Assembly (NCBI GenBank): GCA_019636625.1
Contig: JAHBXE010000004.1
Location: forward strand, 124,001-188,000
DNA: 64,000 nucleotides
Reading direction: 5' to 3'
Origin: Phycisphaeraceae bacterium
GTDB lineage: Bacteria > Planctomycetota > Phycisphaerae > Phycisphaerales > UBA1924
The translations under genes were made by a program, and so were the position numbers. How positions within the stretch are numbered: the first letter of the stretch is position 1; the number at the start of each line of letters is the position of its first letter. The notes beneath the pieces were generated by a model. That model worked only from the letters and a program-made list of their open reading frames with translations, was not told the origin of the DNA and made no database searches. This document shows, in pieces, positions 10,960 through 19,620 of this stretch.

Positions 10960-11595
10960 ATGGCCATCCAGCTCGGCGACACCGCACCCGACTTCACCCA
11001 GAACTCGACCACCGGCCCCATCAAGTTCCACGAGTATCTCGGGAACTCCTGGGGTGTGCTCTTCTCCCACCCCAAGGCCTTCACGCCCGTCTGCACCACC
11101 GAGCTCGGCATGGTGGCGAAGCTCAAACCCGAGTTCGACAAGCGCAACGTCAAGGTGCTGGGCCTGAGCGTCGACCCGGTCGAGGATGACCACAAGTGGT
11201 CCAAGGACATCGAAGAGACGCAGGGCACGAGGCTCAACTTCCCGATCGTCAGCGACACCGACCGCAGCGTCGCCACGCTCTACGGCATGATCCATCCCAA
11301 CGCGGGCGACACCATGACGGTGCGGTCGGTCTTCATCATCGGGCCGGACAAGAAAGTGAAGCTCACGATTACCTACCCGCCGAGCACGGGCCGCAACTTT
11401 GACGAAGTCCTGCGCGTCATCGACTCGCTCCAGCTCACGGCGAACCACAAGGTGGCCACGCCCGTGAACTGGAAGGATGGGCAGGAGTGCATCGTGCTCC
11501 CGTCGATCTCGAACGAGGATGCGAAGAAGCTGTTCCCGAAGGGCTTCAAGGAAATCAAGCCGTACCTGCGGACGACGCCGCAGCCGAACAAGTGA
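10960..11595 (+). CDS. Peroxiredoxin, 1-Cys (Prx6) type
   Basis: 211 residues, matching the Prx6 subgroup length. The peroxidatic Cys is in HPKAFTPVCTTELG near residue 47, with the conserved Pro/Thr context. The C-terminal dimerisation extension is typical (LFPKGFKEIKPYLRTTP). A second Cys occurs in DGQECIVLPSIS near residue 175, so a two-Cys cycle cannot be ruled out. It reduces peroxides in the cytoplasm. It has its own TTGGCA/TAGGCT promoter and a GAAAGGA ribosome site. No reductase partner is adjacent. Confidence 0.93.
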   Translation: MAIQLGDTAPDFTQNSTTGPIKFHEYLGNSWGVLFSHPKAFTPVCTTELGMVAKLKPEFDKRNVKVLGLSVDPVEDDHKWSKDIEETQGTRLNFPIVSDTDRSVATLYGMIHPNAGDTMTVRSVFIIGPDKKVKLTITYPPSTGRNFDEVLRVIDSLQLTANHKVATPVNWKDGQECIVLPSISNEDAKKLFPKGFKEIKPYLRTTPQPNK

Positions 11596-11778
11596 CTTGA
11601 AGGCGATTCGCTCGGCTTCTTGCGCCGGCTTGCTGTGCCACGGGTTTGGCGATTCTCCGGCCGCCCCCCGTGCACCGATGACCTCCGCCGCGAGTTATCA
11701 GGCGGTTCTGCCGACCGCGGATGGAGGAAACCCAGCGCAAGTCCTGCCGACGTTTGCGCGCCAACATCAGATCCCGCG

Positions 11779-11806
11779 TGACACCTCACACGCCGCTCGC
11801 TACACT
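11779..11806 (+). promoter_or_regulatory. Promoter of the 110-residue hypothetical gene, leaderless type
   Basis: TGACAC (11779-11784) and TACACT (11801-11806) are separated by 16 bases. The -10 box ends eight bases before ATG 11815 and no ribosome site intervenes, so the message is predicted to begin at or near the start codon. Confidence 0.5.
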
Positions 11807-11814
11807 CGCTCCCC

Positions 11815-12147
11815 ATGTCGAGCCCCGTCCACCTCAGCAGCGGCGTCCCGACCAACCCCTTTCACATCTCCCGCGCCTACCAGACCGCCGTTCCCAGCGC
11901 CATTCTCGGCCAGAACATCACCCCCGCGCAGCGCCTCGCCTCGCCCGCGCAGCCCGGGCCGGTCAACCAGCTCACCAATCTCTCGGCCCGCCGCATCGTC
12001 GCCGGCATTGTTCCCGGCAAGGTCGACTTCTCCGGCGACACGCCGGCCCCATCCTCCCCCGCGCTTCCCTTCTACCGCCACCCCGCCGACAAGAACGCCG
12101 CGGCCACCGCGGTCAACGCCGGCAAGTCCATCGACATCCAGGTGTAG
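11815..12147 (+). CDS. Hypothetical protein, 110 residues
   Basis: I do not recognise a named family. The protein has no signal peptide or membrane helix. It contains a QRLASPAQPGPVNQL stretch, then RRIVAGIVPGKVDFSG and FYRHPADKNAAATAVNAGK, ending in IDIQV. The middle and end look like conserved short motifs rather than low complexity. The start is supported by a promoter whose -10 box lies eight bases upstream. It stands between peroxiredoxin and a minus-strand toxin-like pair, which does not suggest a role. Confidence 0.6.
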   Translation: MSSPVHLSSGVPTNPFHISRAYQTAVPSAILGQNITPAQRLASPAQPGPVNQLTNLSARRIVAGIVPGKVDFSGDTPAPSSPALPFYRHPADKNAAATAVNAGKSIDIQV

Positions 12148-12231
12148 ACCTCGCGTCATGCGTGCAGAATGATCCCCAGCAGTGCATCGCTCAAAGCCCA
12201 TGCTGCGCCATCGGCGAGATGAGCCGCCGCA

Positions 12232-12552
12232 TCAATCGGGTATTGCAACGACAACAAACTGTCCCTGCTGGATCGTTGCGATCGCTTCCACCACGCGCTG
12301 AGCGTGCTTCTGAACTCGCGGCCAGCTTGTCGTTGTCAGCACAAGAATACCGAGCCGTCGGCGGGTGAGGTTCTGCTGGTAAGGCAAGTTCTGATCCGTC
12401 GTGATGAGGAGGTCAAACGCCTCTTCCGCCCGCGTCAGGAGCTCCCCGTTGACGAGCTCGCTCCATCCCATCTCGAATGCCGTCATGACTTCATGCCCGT
12501 CGAGCAGTTTCCTGAGGGGAACGGGCGTGCCTTGATCAAGGAGAATCTTCAT
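12232..12552 (-). CDS. DUF5615 PIN-like protein (toxin-like partner)
   Basis: 106 residues. It begins MKILLDQGTPVPLR, matching the start of the DUF5615 family, where an early Asp is part of a PIN-like RNase site. It continues with FDLLITTDQNLPYQQNL, the second acidic motif, and GILVLTTTSW. The family is grouped with VapC-like nucleases and is commonly paired with DUF433 proteins. Here the DUF433 gene lies 22 bases upstream on the same strand. I infer a type II toxin-antitoxin-like pair; activity is not shown. Confidence 0.85.
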   Translation of the reverse strand: MKILLDQGTPVPLRKLLDGHEVMTAFEMGWSELVNGELLTRAEEAFDLLITTDQNLPYQQNLTRRRLGILVLTTTSWPRVQKHAQRVVEAIATIQQGQFVVVAIPD

Positions 12553-12574
12553 CTCCGAGGACTTTCCCGCCGCA

Positions 12575-12793
12575 TCACGCGACGTTCAGGCTGCGCTCGG
12601 TGTGGGCCAAGACGGCTTCAACCTGCTTGCGCGTGACCCCCGGGAACCACTGCAGGAAGTCATCGATCCGGGCACCCGACTCGAGATTCTCGATGAGAGC
12701 CTTGACAGGCACCCGGGTTCCCTTGAAGACCCACGCCCCGCTCACCTTGGCGGGGTCACGCTCAACGGCAGGGCATTGAGACCAATCAAGCAT
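12575..12793 (-). CDS. DUF433 protein (antitoxin-like partner)
   Basis: 72 residues with the DUF433 pattern: an N-terminal WSQCPAVERDPAKVSGAWVF strand region, then KGTRVPVKALIENLESGA and the helix-turn-helix-like DDFLQWFPGVTRKQVEAVL. The family resembles a winged/HTH DNA-binding antitoxin. The gene is first in a two-gene unit with the DUF5615 protein. The spacer 12794-12964 upstream contains no further gene. Confidence 0.85.
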   Translation of the reverse strand: MLDWSQCPAVERDPAKVSGAWVFKGTRVPVKALIENLESGARIDDFLQWFPGVTRKQVEAVLAHTERSLNVA

Positions 12794-12964
12794 GGGAAGA
12801 TCATACGCAGGACGAAGGTTGACTCCGTCAGTGAAGAAGAACGGCTCTGTCTCAATGGCCGTTCAGCCAATGGATCACGCTGGTCCGTTGTGCAAGGTTG
12901 CCGGGTAAACCGAGTTCAGATTCTGGCCACCGACCGCCACGCCGCACGGCGGAATCCAAACCCC

Positions 12965-14485
12965 CTACCTCCCCGGCTCCTTCTTCCCCGCCAGGTCCTG
13001 CAGGTGCTTCTTCGCCTCGCCCACGAGGTAGAACGAACCCGTGACCAGGATCAGGTCGCCGCGCCCCGCGCCCTTGGCCGCGACGCTCAGCGCCTCGGGC
13101 AGGTTCCGCGCCACCTGCGACATCTTGTGCCCCACTTCCGCGTACCGCTTCTGCAGCTCGCGCGGGTCCATCGCCCGCGTGTTGCCCGCGGCCTTGGTGA
13201 AGATGATCTTGTCCGCCCCCATCGCGATCTTCCGGAGCATCGCCTTGACGTCCTTGTCCGCCGCGCACCCGAACACCACCACCAGCGAGTCGCTCTTGTA
13301 GTGTGCCCCAAGCGCCTTGACCAGCGCCGCGATGGAATCCGGCGTGTGCGCCCCATCGAGCAGGATCCGGGGGCTGTTCCAGGCCATCTCCATCCGCCCG
13401 TGGTTGGGCGTCCGCGCCAGGCCTTCCGCCACCTTCCGTTCCGACGTGTCCAGTCCGCGCGTCCGCAGCTTGTCCACAATCGCCAGCGCCAGGCCGCAGT
13501 TCAGCGCCTGGTGCTCGCCCTTGAGCGGCACGGGCAGATGTTCAAAGTTGCTCCGCGGCGTGGTCAGCACCACCCGCGCGTGCGGCCCGAGCTCCGGAGT
13601 GGCCTCGAACCGGTACGAGAAGTCGATATCCGATCCCAGAACTTCGAGCGGCGTGTTTACCTTCGCCGCGATTTCCCGGAAGACCTCCATCACGCCCGGT
13701 GCCTGCGGGATCGTGAGGGCCGGTACACCCGGCTTGAAGATGCCGGCCTTCTCCGCCGCGATCTTCTCAACCGTGTCCCCTAGCAGCTGCGTGTGCTCGA
13801 GCTGGATCGCCGTGATGGCCGTGACCGCCGGCTCGACGCAGTTGGTCGCATCCAGCCGCCCGCCCAGCCCGACCTCGACCACCGCCACATCCACCGCCTG
13901 TTCCGCGAAGTAGCACAGGGCGATCGCCGTGACGATCTCGAAGAACGTGGGCTCGCCGAACTCCTCCGCGATGGCCTCCCCGGCCAGCGCCACTTTCTGG
14001 CACAGCTTCGCGAAGCTCTGGTATCCGATCAGTTCGCCGTTGATCCGGATCCGCTCCCGGATATCCACCAGGTGGGGGCTGGTGTACACGCCGACGGCGT
14101 ACCCGCACGCCGCCAGGCAGGATGCGGTCATCTCGACCGTGCTGCCCTTGCCCTTGCTCCCCGCGATGTGCACCGTGGTCAGCCCGCGCTGGGGGTTTCC
14201 CAGTTCTTCCAGCAGGCGTCGCATGCGGTCGAGCTTGAACGCATCCGGCGAAACCCGGACGGGGTTCGTTCGTTCCACGTTCACCCGCTCGTTGAGGTAC
14301 CGGAGCGCGGTTGTGTAGTTCTCAATCTCTGAGGGCTTTACCGGCGCATCGTCGGCCTCGATGACCACCGAACCGCCCGAAGCGGGTGATGGAGTGGCCT
14401 GAACTTCGACGGGTTTCACTCGCGTCTCGGCCTTCGACCGCGGTTTTTTGGCCGCGGGCGGCGGGACGCTATTTGACTTGGGCAT
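12965..14485 (-). CDS. folC: Bifunctional folylpolyglutamate/dihydrofolate synthase
   Basis: 506 residues. It adds glutamates to folates (and glutamate to dihydropteroate). After a Pro/Ala/Lys-rich N-terminal extension of about 60 residues, the family core begins at NYTTALRYLNERVN. The P-loop is HIAGSKGKGSTVEM, followed by the omega loop YTSPHLVDIRERIRING. The Mur-ligase-type metal/lysine region (VEVGLGGRLDATN) and C-terminal domain (ILLDGAHTPDSI) are present. A TTGGAT/TACAAT promoter lies right before the ATG. It is followed by no close minus-strand gene except the distant DUF433 pair. Confidence 0.95.
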   Translation of the reverse strand: MPKSNSVPPPAAKKPRSKAETRVKPVEVQATPSPASGGSVVIEADDAPVKPSEIENYTTALRYLNERVNVERTNPVRVSPDAFKLDRMRRLLEELGNPQRGLTTVHIAGSKGKGSTVEMTASCLAACGYAVGVYTSPHLVDIRERIRINGELIGYQSFAKLCQKVALAGEAIAEEFGEPTFFEIVTAIALCYFAEQAVDVAVVEVGLGGRLDATNCVEPAVTAITAIQLEHTQLLGDTVEKIAAEKAGIFKPGVPALTIPQAPGVMEVFREIAAKVNTPLEVLGSDIDFSYRFEATPELGPHARVVLTTPRSNFEHLPVPLKGEHQALNCGLALAIVDKLRTRGLDTSERKVAEGLARTPNHGRMEMAWNSPRILLDGAHTPDSIAALVKALGAHYKSDSLVVVFGCAADKDVKAMLRKIAMGADKIIFTKAAGNTRAMDPRELQKRYAEVGHKMSQVARNLPEALSVAAKGAGRGDLILVTGSFYLVGEAKKHLQDLAGKKEPGR

Positions 14486-14494
14486 GGCGGGCCG

Positions 14495-14522
14495 ATTGTA
14501 GCGGGGGGTTTCCGAAATCCAA
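14495..14522 (-). promoter_or_regulatory. folC promoter (TTGGAT-16-TACAAT), near-leaderless
   Basis: On the minus strand TTGGAT (14517-14522) and TACAAT (14495-14500) are separated by 16 bases. The -10 box ends nine bases before the folC ATG and there is no ribosome site, so transcription should start within a few bases of the start codon. Confidence 0.6.
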
Positions 14523-14551
14523 GCACAATCTTTACACTCAGAAAAGCGCGG

Positions 14552-15481
14552 TTACAGAAGCCCTTGTGCCGTCAAGGCTTGCCGTACCGCGGCCATGGTC
14601 GCCGCCGAGGCATCGCACATCGGCAGACGCAGGACACCCGAATCTCTCCCGAGCAGACGCATCGCCCCCTTGACCGGGATGGGGTTTGTCTCCAGGAACA
14701 TCGCGCGGCAGAAGTCATAGAGCTCTCGGTGAATACGGAGGGCGTTATCCCAGTTCCCGCCGTTGAACGCCGCGCACAACGCCGCCACACGCCCCGGCAG
14801 GATGTTGGACACCACCGACACCACGCCAACACCCCCGACCGACGCGAAAGGCAGCGTGAGCGAATCGTCCCCGCTCAGCAGCGCGAGGTTCGGGCACTTC
14901 ATCGCGATCTCGGAGCCCGAGTCGAGCGAACCGGTCGCTTCCTTCACGGCGACGATGGACCGGAACTTCGCCAGGCGTTCGACTGTCGCGGTGGTCAGCG
15001 CCACACCCGTGCGCCCCGGGATGTTGTACAGGATGATCGGCAGGATGGGGCCGCCCTTCTCCGCGGCTTCCGCGATGGCCGCGAAGTGACGGTACAACCC
15101 CTCCTGCGTCGGCTTGTTGTAGTAGGGGTTGACGCTGAGCGTGCCGTCCGCGCCCGCGTCGCGGGCGACGGTCTGGTTGTGGAGGGCGTGCGCCGTGGCG
15201 TTGCTCCCCGTTCCGGCGATCACCAGGAGCTTGTGCTTGTGGCCCAGCTCGACCGCACGCTTCACCAGTTCCTGGTACTCGCGCTCCGTCAGCGTCGGCG
15301 ACTCCCCCGTCGTCCCGCACACCACGATCCCTTTCACCCCCCCGGTTCCCCTCTCGCCCTTGGCCTGAAACTCGATCTGCGCCGCGAGGCGGTCGTAGTC
15401 GATCGCTTCTCCATTCTGAGTAAACGGGGTGACGATCGCGGTGAACGCGCCGGTGAAACGGGGGTCGTTGAGGGAGGGCAT
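14552..15481 (-). CDS. dapA: 4-Hydroxy-tetrahydrodipicolinate synthase
   Basis: 309 residues, normal for DapA. It condenses pyruvate with aspartate semialdehyde in lysine and diaminopimelate synthesis. The Schiff-base lysine is in SIVAVKEATGSLD near residue 165, the proton-relay tyrosine in IILYNIPGRTG and the threonine pair in VCGTTGESPTLTE. The TIM-barrel end is complete. TACAGT lies five bases before the ATG with no ribosome site, suggesting leaderless expression. It is followed by folC on the same strand after a 66-base gap that contains the folC promoter. Confidence 0.94.
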   Translation of the reverse strand: MPSLNDPRFTGAFTAIVTPFTQNGEAIDYDRLAAQIEFQAKGERGTGGVKGIVVCGTTGESPTLTEREYQELVKRAVELGHKHKLLVIAGTGSNATAHALHNQTVARDAGADGTLSVNPYYNKPTQEGLYRHFAAIAEAAEKGGPILPIILYNIPGRTGVALTTATVERLAKFRSIVAVKEATGSLDSGSEIAMKCPNLALLSGDDSLTLPFASVGGVGVVSVVSNILPGRVAALCAAFNGGNWDNALRIHRELYDFCRAMFLETNPIPVKGAMRLLGRDSGVLRLPMCDASAATMAAVRQALTAQGLL

Positions 15482-15593
15482 TGGGGACTGTACGCCCCGA
15501 CTGGACGAACCGGCGCCGCACGCAAAGTGCGCAGCCCCGAGCGCGAAGCGTCAAGAACCGCCTGCCGGAGCATGCACCCGGCGGCAGGTTCGA

Positions 15594-16220
15594 TCACGGG
15601 CACAGCCAGCAGCCCGTGCGCCGCACCCAGGTCCCAAACCCCTCCGGCGCCACACCCGGCTTTACGTAGATGCACATCTGAATGTCATCCACGTACTTCC
15701 CGGGCCCGAGCTTGAAGAACCGACGTGATCGCGACTCGGTCTTGAACCCCAGCCGCCGGTACAGCTTCCTGGCCTTCACGTTCGTCGCGAAGCAGCCGAG
15801 GCAGACCTTCTCGATGGTGTCGTGCGCGGCGGCCCAGTCGAGGAGCGACTCGATGAGAACGGTTCCCACGCTGCGCCCGCGCCAGGCCGCGAGATTACCA
15901 ATGCCAAACGTGCCGTGGTGCGCGATGCGATCACGCTCACCGTTGCGGAAGTGAATCCCCCCGACGACGCCGTCGCCGGGCTTGGGCCCGAGGGAAGCAA
16001 CAAGCCAGAGGTGCCCGGGCTCGCGAGTGGCCGTTTCGATCTTCTGGCTCGCGACCTCCATCGACCAGGTGTCGCGCGGGCTGCTCACCTGAAATGGGTT
16101 GCTGGCCACCAGATCCTCCCGGAGCTGGATGAGGGCGGCCTCATCGCCGTGCTGCGCGCTGCGGATCCACAGCGGCGTTCTATCCGGAAGTGTGACCGCT
16201 CGCGCTGCAACGATCGCCAT
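15594..16220 (-). CDS. GNAT family N-acetyltransferase
   Basis: 208 residues. The acetyl-CoA-binding region is recognisable: GTFGIGNLAAWRGRSVGTVLIESLLDWAA, with the loop following strand 4 (Q/RxxGxG/A-like, here RGRSVG). The later helix and strand (KVCLGCFATNVKARKLYRRLGFK) are typical of GNAT. The substrate is unknown. It starts four bases after the DinB stop on the same strand, so it is likely cotranscribed. TAGGCT also lies five bases before its ATG, giving a possible internal leaderless start. Confidence 0.85.
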   Translation of the reverse strand: MAIVAARAVTLPDRTPLWIRSAQHGDEAALIQLREDLVASNPFQVSSPRDTWSMEVASQKIETATREPGHLWLVASLGPKPGDGVVGGIHFRNGERDRIAHHGTFGIGNLAAWRGRSVGTVLIESLLDWAAAHDTIEKVCLGCFATNVKARKLYRRLGFKTESRSRRFFKLGPGKYVDDIQMCIYVKPGVAPEGFGTWVRRTGCWLCP

Positions 16221-16224
16221 GGGT

Positions 16225-16728
16225 TCAGCCTATCCCCGCCTGGCGCGAGTAGAGCACGAAGTCCGTGGCCTCGGGCGCGCCCCCCGCGGCTTTGACCAGC
16301 AGCGCGATCTGGCCCCGGTGGTACGTGGAATGGTTGATCACGTGCGTCAGGATGTCACGCCGCAGGCTCACAAACGGCTTGCCCTCGTTGCTGGTGTACC
16401 GGACTTCTCCGTCGAGATCCGCGTCCCCCAGGTTGGCCAGGTACGCGCTCCACGCCCCGTCAAGCCGGGCCGCGTCCGCCGCGCACTCCTCCACCGACCA
16501 GTCCGGGAACATGATCCACGGGCGCTTGGGGATCTGGCCAAGCCGGAAAAGCCATTCGTGCCGCGCCATCTGGATATGCCCGAAGATCCCGCGGGCGCGG
16601 TCGGATGAAGCGCGATCGACGGCCGCCGCGTGCGCTGACCGCAGCGATGCCACGACCCTTGCTCCGGCCCACTGCTCGTAGCGCTGCAGGTTTCGGAAGT
16701 GCTCCACTCGTGGCGAGTTGTTGCTCAT
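16225..16728 (-). CDS. DinB family protein
   Basis: 167 residues of the DinB four-helix fold. The histidine metal ligands are FGHIQMARHEW and THVINHSTYHRGQIA, the latter being the most characteristic DinB block. I chose ATG 16728 (MSNNSPR) because GGAGGGGTG lies just upstream; an in-frame upstream start would add nine residues. The gene follows mlaD by 31 bases on the same strand and precedes the GNAT gene by four, placing it in the same likely operon. It is unrelated in detail to the DinB protein at 6.8 kb. Confidence 0.85.
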   Translation of the reverse strand: MSNNSPRVEHFRNLQRYEQWAGARVVASLRSAHAAAVDRASSDRARGIFGHIQMARHEWLFRLGQIPKRPWIMFPDWSVEECAADAARLDGAWSAYLANLGDADLDGEVRYTSNEGKPFVSLRRDILTHVINHSTYHRGQIALLVKAAGGAPEATDFVLYSRQAGIG

Positions 16729-16759
16729 GTTCACCCCTCCCGGCCGGGCCGGCACCCCA

Positions 16760-17962
16760 CTACTTCGTGGTCATGTGCTTGAGCAGGGCGCGCTCGGCGT
16801 CCTCGTACCGCTTGAAGGCTTCCTGGAGCCGCAGGAGGAGCGACTCCACCGGCTGGGACGGTCCCGAGCCGCCGGACACGGCCTCGAGCGCCTCGCTCGC
16901 TGCGCGAAGGTCGCTCACCGCCTGGGCGTACGTCCTCGCGGCGTCGTAGAACAGCTCGGAGTCAAGTTCCTTCATCGTCGGCGTGTAGAGCAGCTTCCAC
17001 GGGGCCCGCCGGACCTCCACCCCGAGAAGTTTGATCTCGTCCGAGGCGAGGCGGAAGTTCGCCAGCGTGCGCTGGATCGTCGGTTCTTCTTCCTTCAGCA
17101 GCCGGTTGAGGCGCGCGTTGGCCTCGCGGAACTCGTCCGCGCCGCCCTTGGCGCTTCGGATCATGTCCGCCGCCAGCGACATGGTCTCATCGTCAAAGCG
17201 CCGGATCGTCCGGTCCAGGGTCTCGATCGCGTCCCGCAGCGGGGCGCGGCTTTCCGTGACCGCGGCCTGCAGGTCACGCGAGGCCCCGTCCGCCGCGGCG
17301 AGGATGGCATCCACCTTCGCCGTCCATTCCGGCGACTTCGTCCGCCACTCGCCGGTGATCTGGTTGATGTCCTCGATCGCGGTCAACGCGCCGCGGACGC
17401 CCTTGTCAACGTCGCCCTCCAGCCGCTGCACGATGCGGTTCAGGGCGTCGACGGCCTGCGAGGCGTCGTTGATGATCTCCTTCACCTGGGCCACCTGCTC
17501 CGGCCCGTACCCGGCCTGGGCCAGGAACGAGGGCGGGGCCACCGTGCCCACGATCACGCCCCCCGCGGGGACCACCGGCTTGGACCCGCCCAGGCTCGAC
17601 ACGTTGATCGCGCTCATCGAGCCGAGCAGCGGCCGCTCGAGGAACGCCCACGCATCTTCGTGCAGCGGGATATCCGACCGCACGGCCACGCGGACATCCA
17701 CGCCGGAGATCGCGCCCTTCTCCCGGTCGGTAAACGCGATCGACGTGACGCGTCCGACTTCCTGCCCACCCAGCGTTACGGGCGAACCGGGCTTGAGTCC
17801 CGAAGCGCCGTCCATCAGGGAGAACCGGATGGTGTACGGGTGTGTCGAGGCCAGCCGATTCTGTGCGCCCGAGACCATGATGCTGATGAACAAGGCCAGC
17901 AGCATGGCGCCGACCACGAACAAGCCGGCAATCACGTTGTTCCGAGAGACCTTGGAGGCCAT
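16760..17962 (-). CDS. mlaD: MlaD family protein (MCE domain, lipid transport)
   Basis: 400 residues. An N-terminal membrane helix (VIAGLFVVGAMLLALFISIM) is followed by one MCE domain at about residues 40-120 (GLKPGSPVTLGGQEVGRVTSI). The remainder is a long helical segment with heptad-like Leu/Ala spacing, as in periplasmic MCE rings with coiled-coil extensions. MlaD-type proteins bind phospholipid and sit on an ABC permease. The ATPase gene lies 34 bases upstream in the same direction, but no MlaE permease is visible. The start is ATG 17962; longer in-frame versions would run through the ATPase tail. Confidence 0.88.
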   Translation of the reverse strand: MASKVSRNNVIAGLFVVGAMLLALFISIMVSGAQNRLASTHPYTIRFSLMDGASGLKPGSPVTLGGQEVGRVTSIAFTDREKGAISGVDVRVAVRSDIPLHEDAWAFLERPLLGSMSAINVSSLGGSKPVVPAGGVIVGTVAPPSFLAQAGYGPEQVAQVKEIINDASQAVDALNRIVQRLEGDVDKGVRGALTAIEDINQITGEWRTKSPEWTAKVDAILAAADGASRDLQAAVTESRAPLRDAIETLDRTIRRFDDETMSLAADMIRSAKGGADEFREANARLNRLLKEEEPTIQRTLANFRLASDEIKLLGVEVRRAPWKLLYTPTMKELDSELFYDAARTYAQAVSDLRAASEALEAVSGGSGPSQPVESLLLRLQEAFKRYEDAERALLKHMTTK

Positions 17963-17996
17963 GGCCACAAGGGTACCACCAACCCCGGCCCGATGC

Positions 17997-18878
17997 CTAC
18001 CCCGCCCGCGTCGCTTCCACGCTCGGCGTCGCCACTTCCGGCGGCCGCTTGCCGAGCAGGTCTTCCTCGTAGTTGGTCGCGGCGCGCCGTTCCGTGATCG
18101 GCCCGTCCGCATCGCCCCGGAGGAACTGCCGGATCAGGCGGTCCGTCACCGACATGGCCGCGGCCTCTTCGGCGGTCGTCCGTCGCAAGGCATCGTACCA
18201 CTCGCGCTTCTCCACCTTGATCATCTTGCCCTTGTCGAGCATCGCCATGCGATCGGCGATGACAAAGGCCGAATCCATCTCGTGGGTCACCACGACCGAG
18301 GCCACCCCCATGCCGCGCGAGAGGTTCACGATCAGCCGGTCGATCTCGGCGCTGGTCACCGGGTCGAGGCCGGCGGAGGGCTCATCGTAGAAGAGGATGC
18401 GGGGATCGAGGGCCAGGGCCCGGGCCAGGCCCGCCCGCTTCTTCATGCCTCCGGAAATCTGCGCCGGGTACTTGTCCGCGTGTTCGCGCAGGCCGACCTG
18501 CTCCAGTTTGATCTTCACCTGGATGTCGATGATCTCGCGGGGCAGGTCCGTGTGCTCGATGAGCGGCAGCGCGACGTTCTCGCGCAGGGTCATGGAGTTG
18601 AACAGCGCGCCGGACTGGAACAGGATCCCGAACTTCTTGCGGATCTCGTTCAGTCCTGTCTCATCCATCGTCGTGATGTCCTGCCCGAAGAGGAAGACCT
18701 TCCCCTCCTCCGGCCGGAACGACCCGATGATGACGCGCAGCAGCGTGCTCTTGCCCGAGCCCGATCCGCCCATGATCACCATGGTCTCGCCGGGGTAGAT
18801 GTCCAGATTGATGCCGTCGAGCACCGCGCGCCCGTCGAATCGCTTCACCACGTTCTGGCACGAGATGATCGGATCCAC
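17997..18878 (-). CDS. mlaF: ABC transporter ATP-binding protein, MlaF type
   Basis: 293 residues. The ATPase motifs are complete: Walker A GGSGSGKST, Q-loop ILFQSGALFNSMT, signature ISGGMKKRAGLARAL, Walker B ILFYDEPSAGLDP and H-loop VVVTHEMDSAF. The QSGALFNSMTLRENVALPL stretch is characteristic of Mla/Ttg2 ATPases that move lipids between membranes. The C-terminus is extended by about 40 residues compared with E. coli MlaF. It sits 16 bases after the DUF4190 gene and before mlaD. The permease MlaE must be encoded elsewhere or be absent. Confidence 0.92.
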   Translation of the reverse strand: MDPIISCQNVVKRFDGRAVLDGINLDIYPGETMVIMGGSGSGKSTLLRVIIGSFRPEEGKVFLFGQDITTMDETGLNEIRKKFGILFQSGALFNSMTLRENVALPLIEHTDLPREIIDIQVKIKLEQVGLREHADKYPAQISGGMKKRAGLARALALDPRILFYDEPSAGLDPVTSAEIDRLIVNLSRGMGVASVVVTHEMDSAFVIADRMAMLDKGKMIKVEKREWYDALRRTTAEEAAAMSVTDRLIRQFLRGDADGPITERRAATNYEEDLLGKRPPEVATPSVEATRAG

Positions 18879-18894
18879 GCGTCGCTCGCCGAGA

Positions 18895-19581
18895 CTACGG
18901 GCCGGAATCCGGCGGGATCAGCCAATAGACCTTCCCGCTCTTGGTGTGCACGGACACGTTCTTGATCGGCGGGAAGCCCTTGGAGGGTCCCTGCTGGAGG
19001 TAGATCATCACGAGCGCCGTGTCCTTCTCGAAGTGCACCGGGATCGGGATCCCGTCGCGCCCGCCGGACTGCTGCGCCTTCTGAATCACGTCGCCCAGTT
19101 CCCCCCACCCGTTGAGGAAGCCCATCAATCCCTTGGGCATGTGGTCGACCTTGCCGACCTCCGCCCCCACCGCCTCCGTGAACTCCTTGAGCTTCTCATC
19201 GCTCAGGACCGCCGCCGTCGTCGGGGCCAGGTGCTGCCTCGCCTTGTCATAGTCCCCGGAGGTGATGTAGTACACCGGCTGGACCATCTGCTGGGCCTGC
19301 TTGAGCACCCACACGCCGCCGATGCCGATGCCCAGCCACAGCACCGTTCCCAGGAGACCGAGGATGAGCCCCGTGAAGGCCATCCCACGCCCGGTCAACC
19401 GCCCGTCCGACTTGGAAATGCTGGCTAGGCCCACCGCGCCGAGGATCGTCCCGATCAGTCCTGAGCCCGGGATGCAGCACAGCAGGCCGAACACGAGCGA
19501 GGACACCGCCAGTCCGCTGACGCGCGGCGAGGGGCTCCCCATCGGTTCATCCATCGGATGCTGGAATGGATTGCGTGACAT
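18895..19581 (-). CDS. DUF4190 membrane protein
   Basis: 228 residues. After a short polar N-terminus, two helices with the DUF4190 glycine pattern follow (VSGLAVSSLVFGLLCCIPG and GMAFTGLILGLLGTVLWLGIGIGG). The C-terminal 130 residues form a soluble, probably extracytoplasmic domain (YYITSGDYDKARQHLAPTTA onward) resembling a DUF4864/NTF2-like region. Its role is unknown. TAGCCT lies seven bases before the ATG with no ribosome site. It is likely the first gene of a minus-strand operon with mlaF, mlaD, DinB and GNAT. Confidence 0.8.
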   Translation of the reverse strand: MSRNPFQHPMDEPMGSPSPRVSGLAVSSLVFGLLCCIPGSGLIGTILGAVGLASISKSDGRLTGRGMAFTGLILGLLGTVLWLGIGIGGVWVLKQAQQMVQPVYYITSGDYDKARQHLAPTTAAVLSDEKLKEFTEAVGAEVGKVDHMPKGLMGFLNGWGELGDVIQKAQQSGGRDGIPIPVHFEKDTALVMIYLQQGPSKGFPPIKNVSVHTKSGKVYWLIPPDSGP

Positions 19582-19620
19582 GGCCCATAGGCTAGAGCGC
19601 GCCGGCCCCCGGTGCCAGCG

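Noticed and set aside
12602..13783. Plus-strand frame of 393 residues across folC
   Set aside because: It is a shadow of folC and the DUF433 gene on the minus strand.
14437..14460. GGTTTTTT flanked by CCGCGG-type pairs, resembling a terminator
   Set aside because: It lies inside the folC coding region near its start, so termination there would be unlikely.
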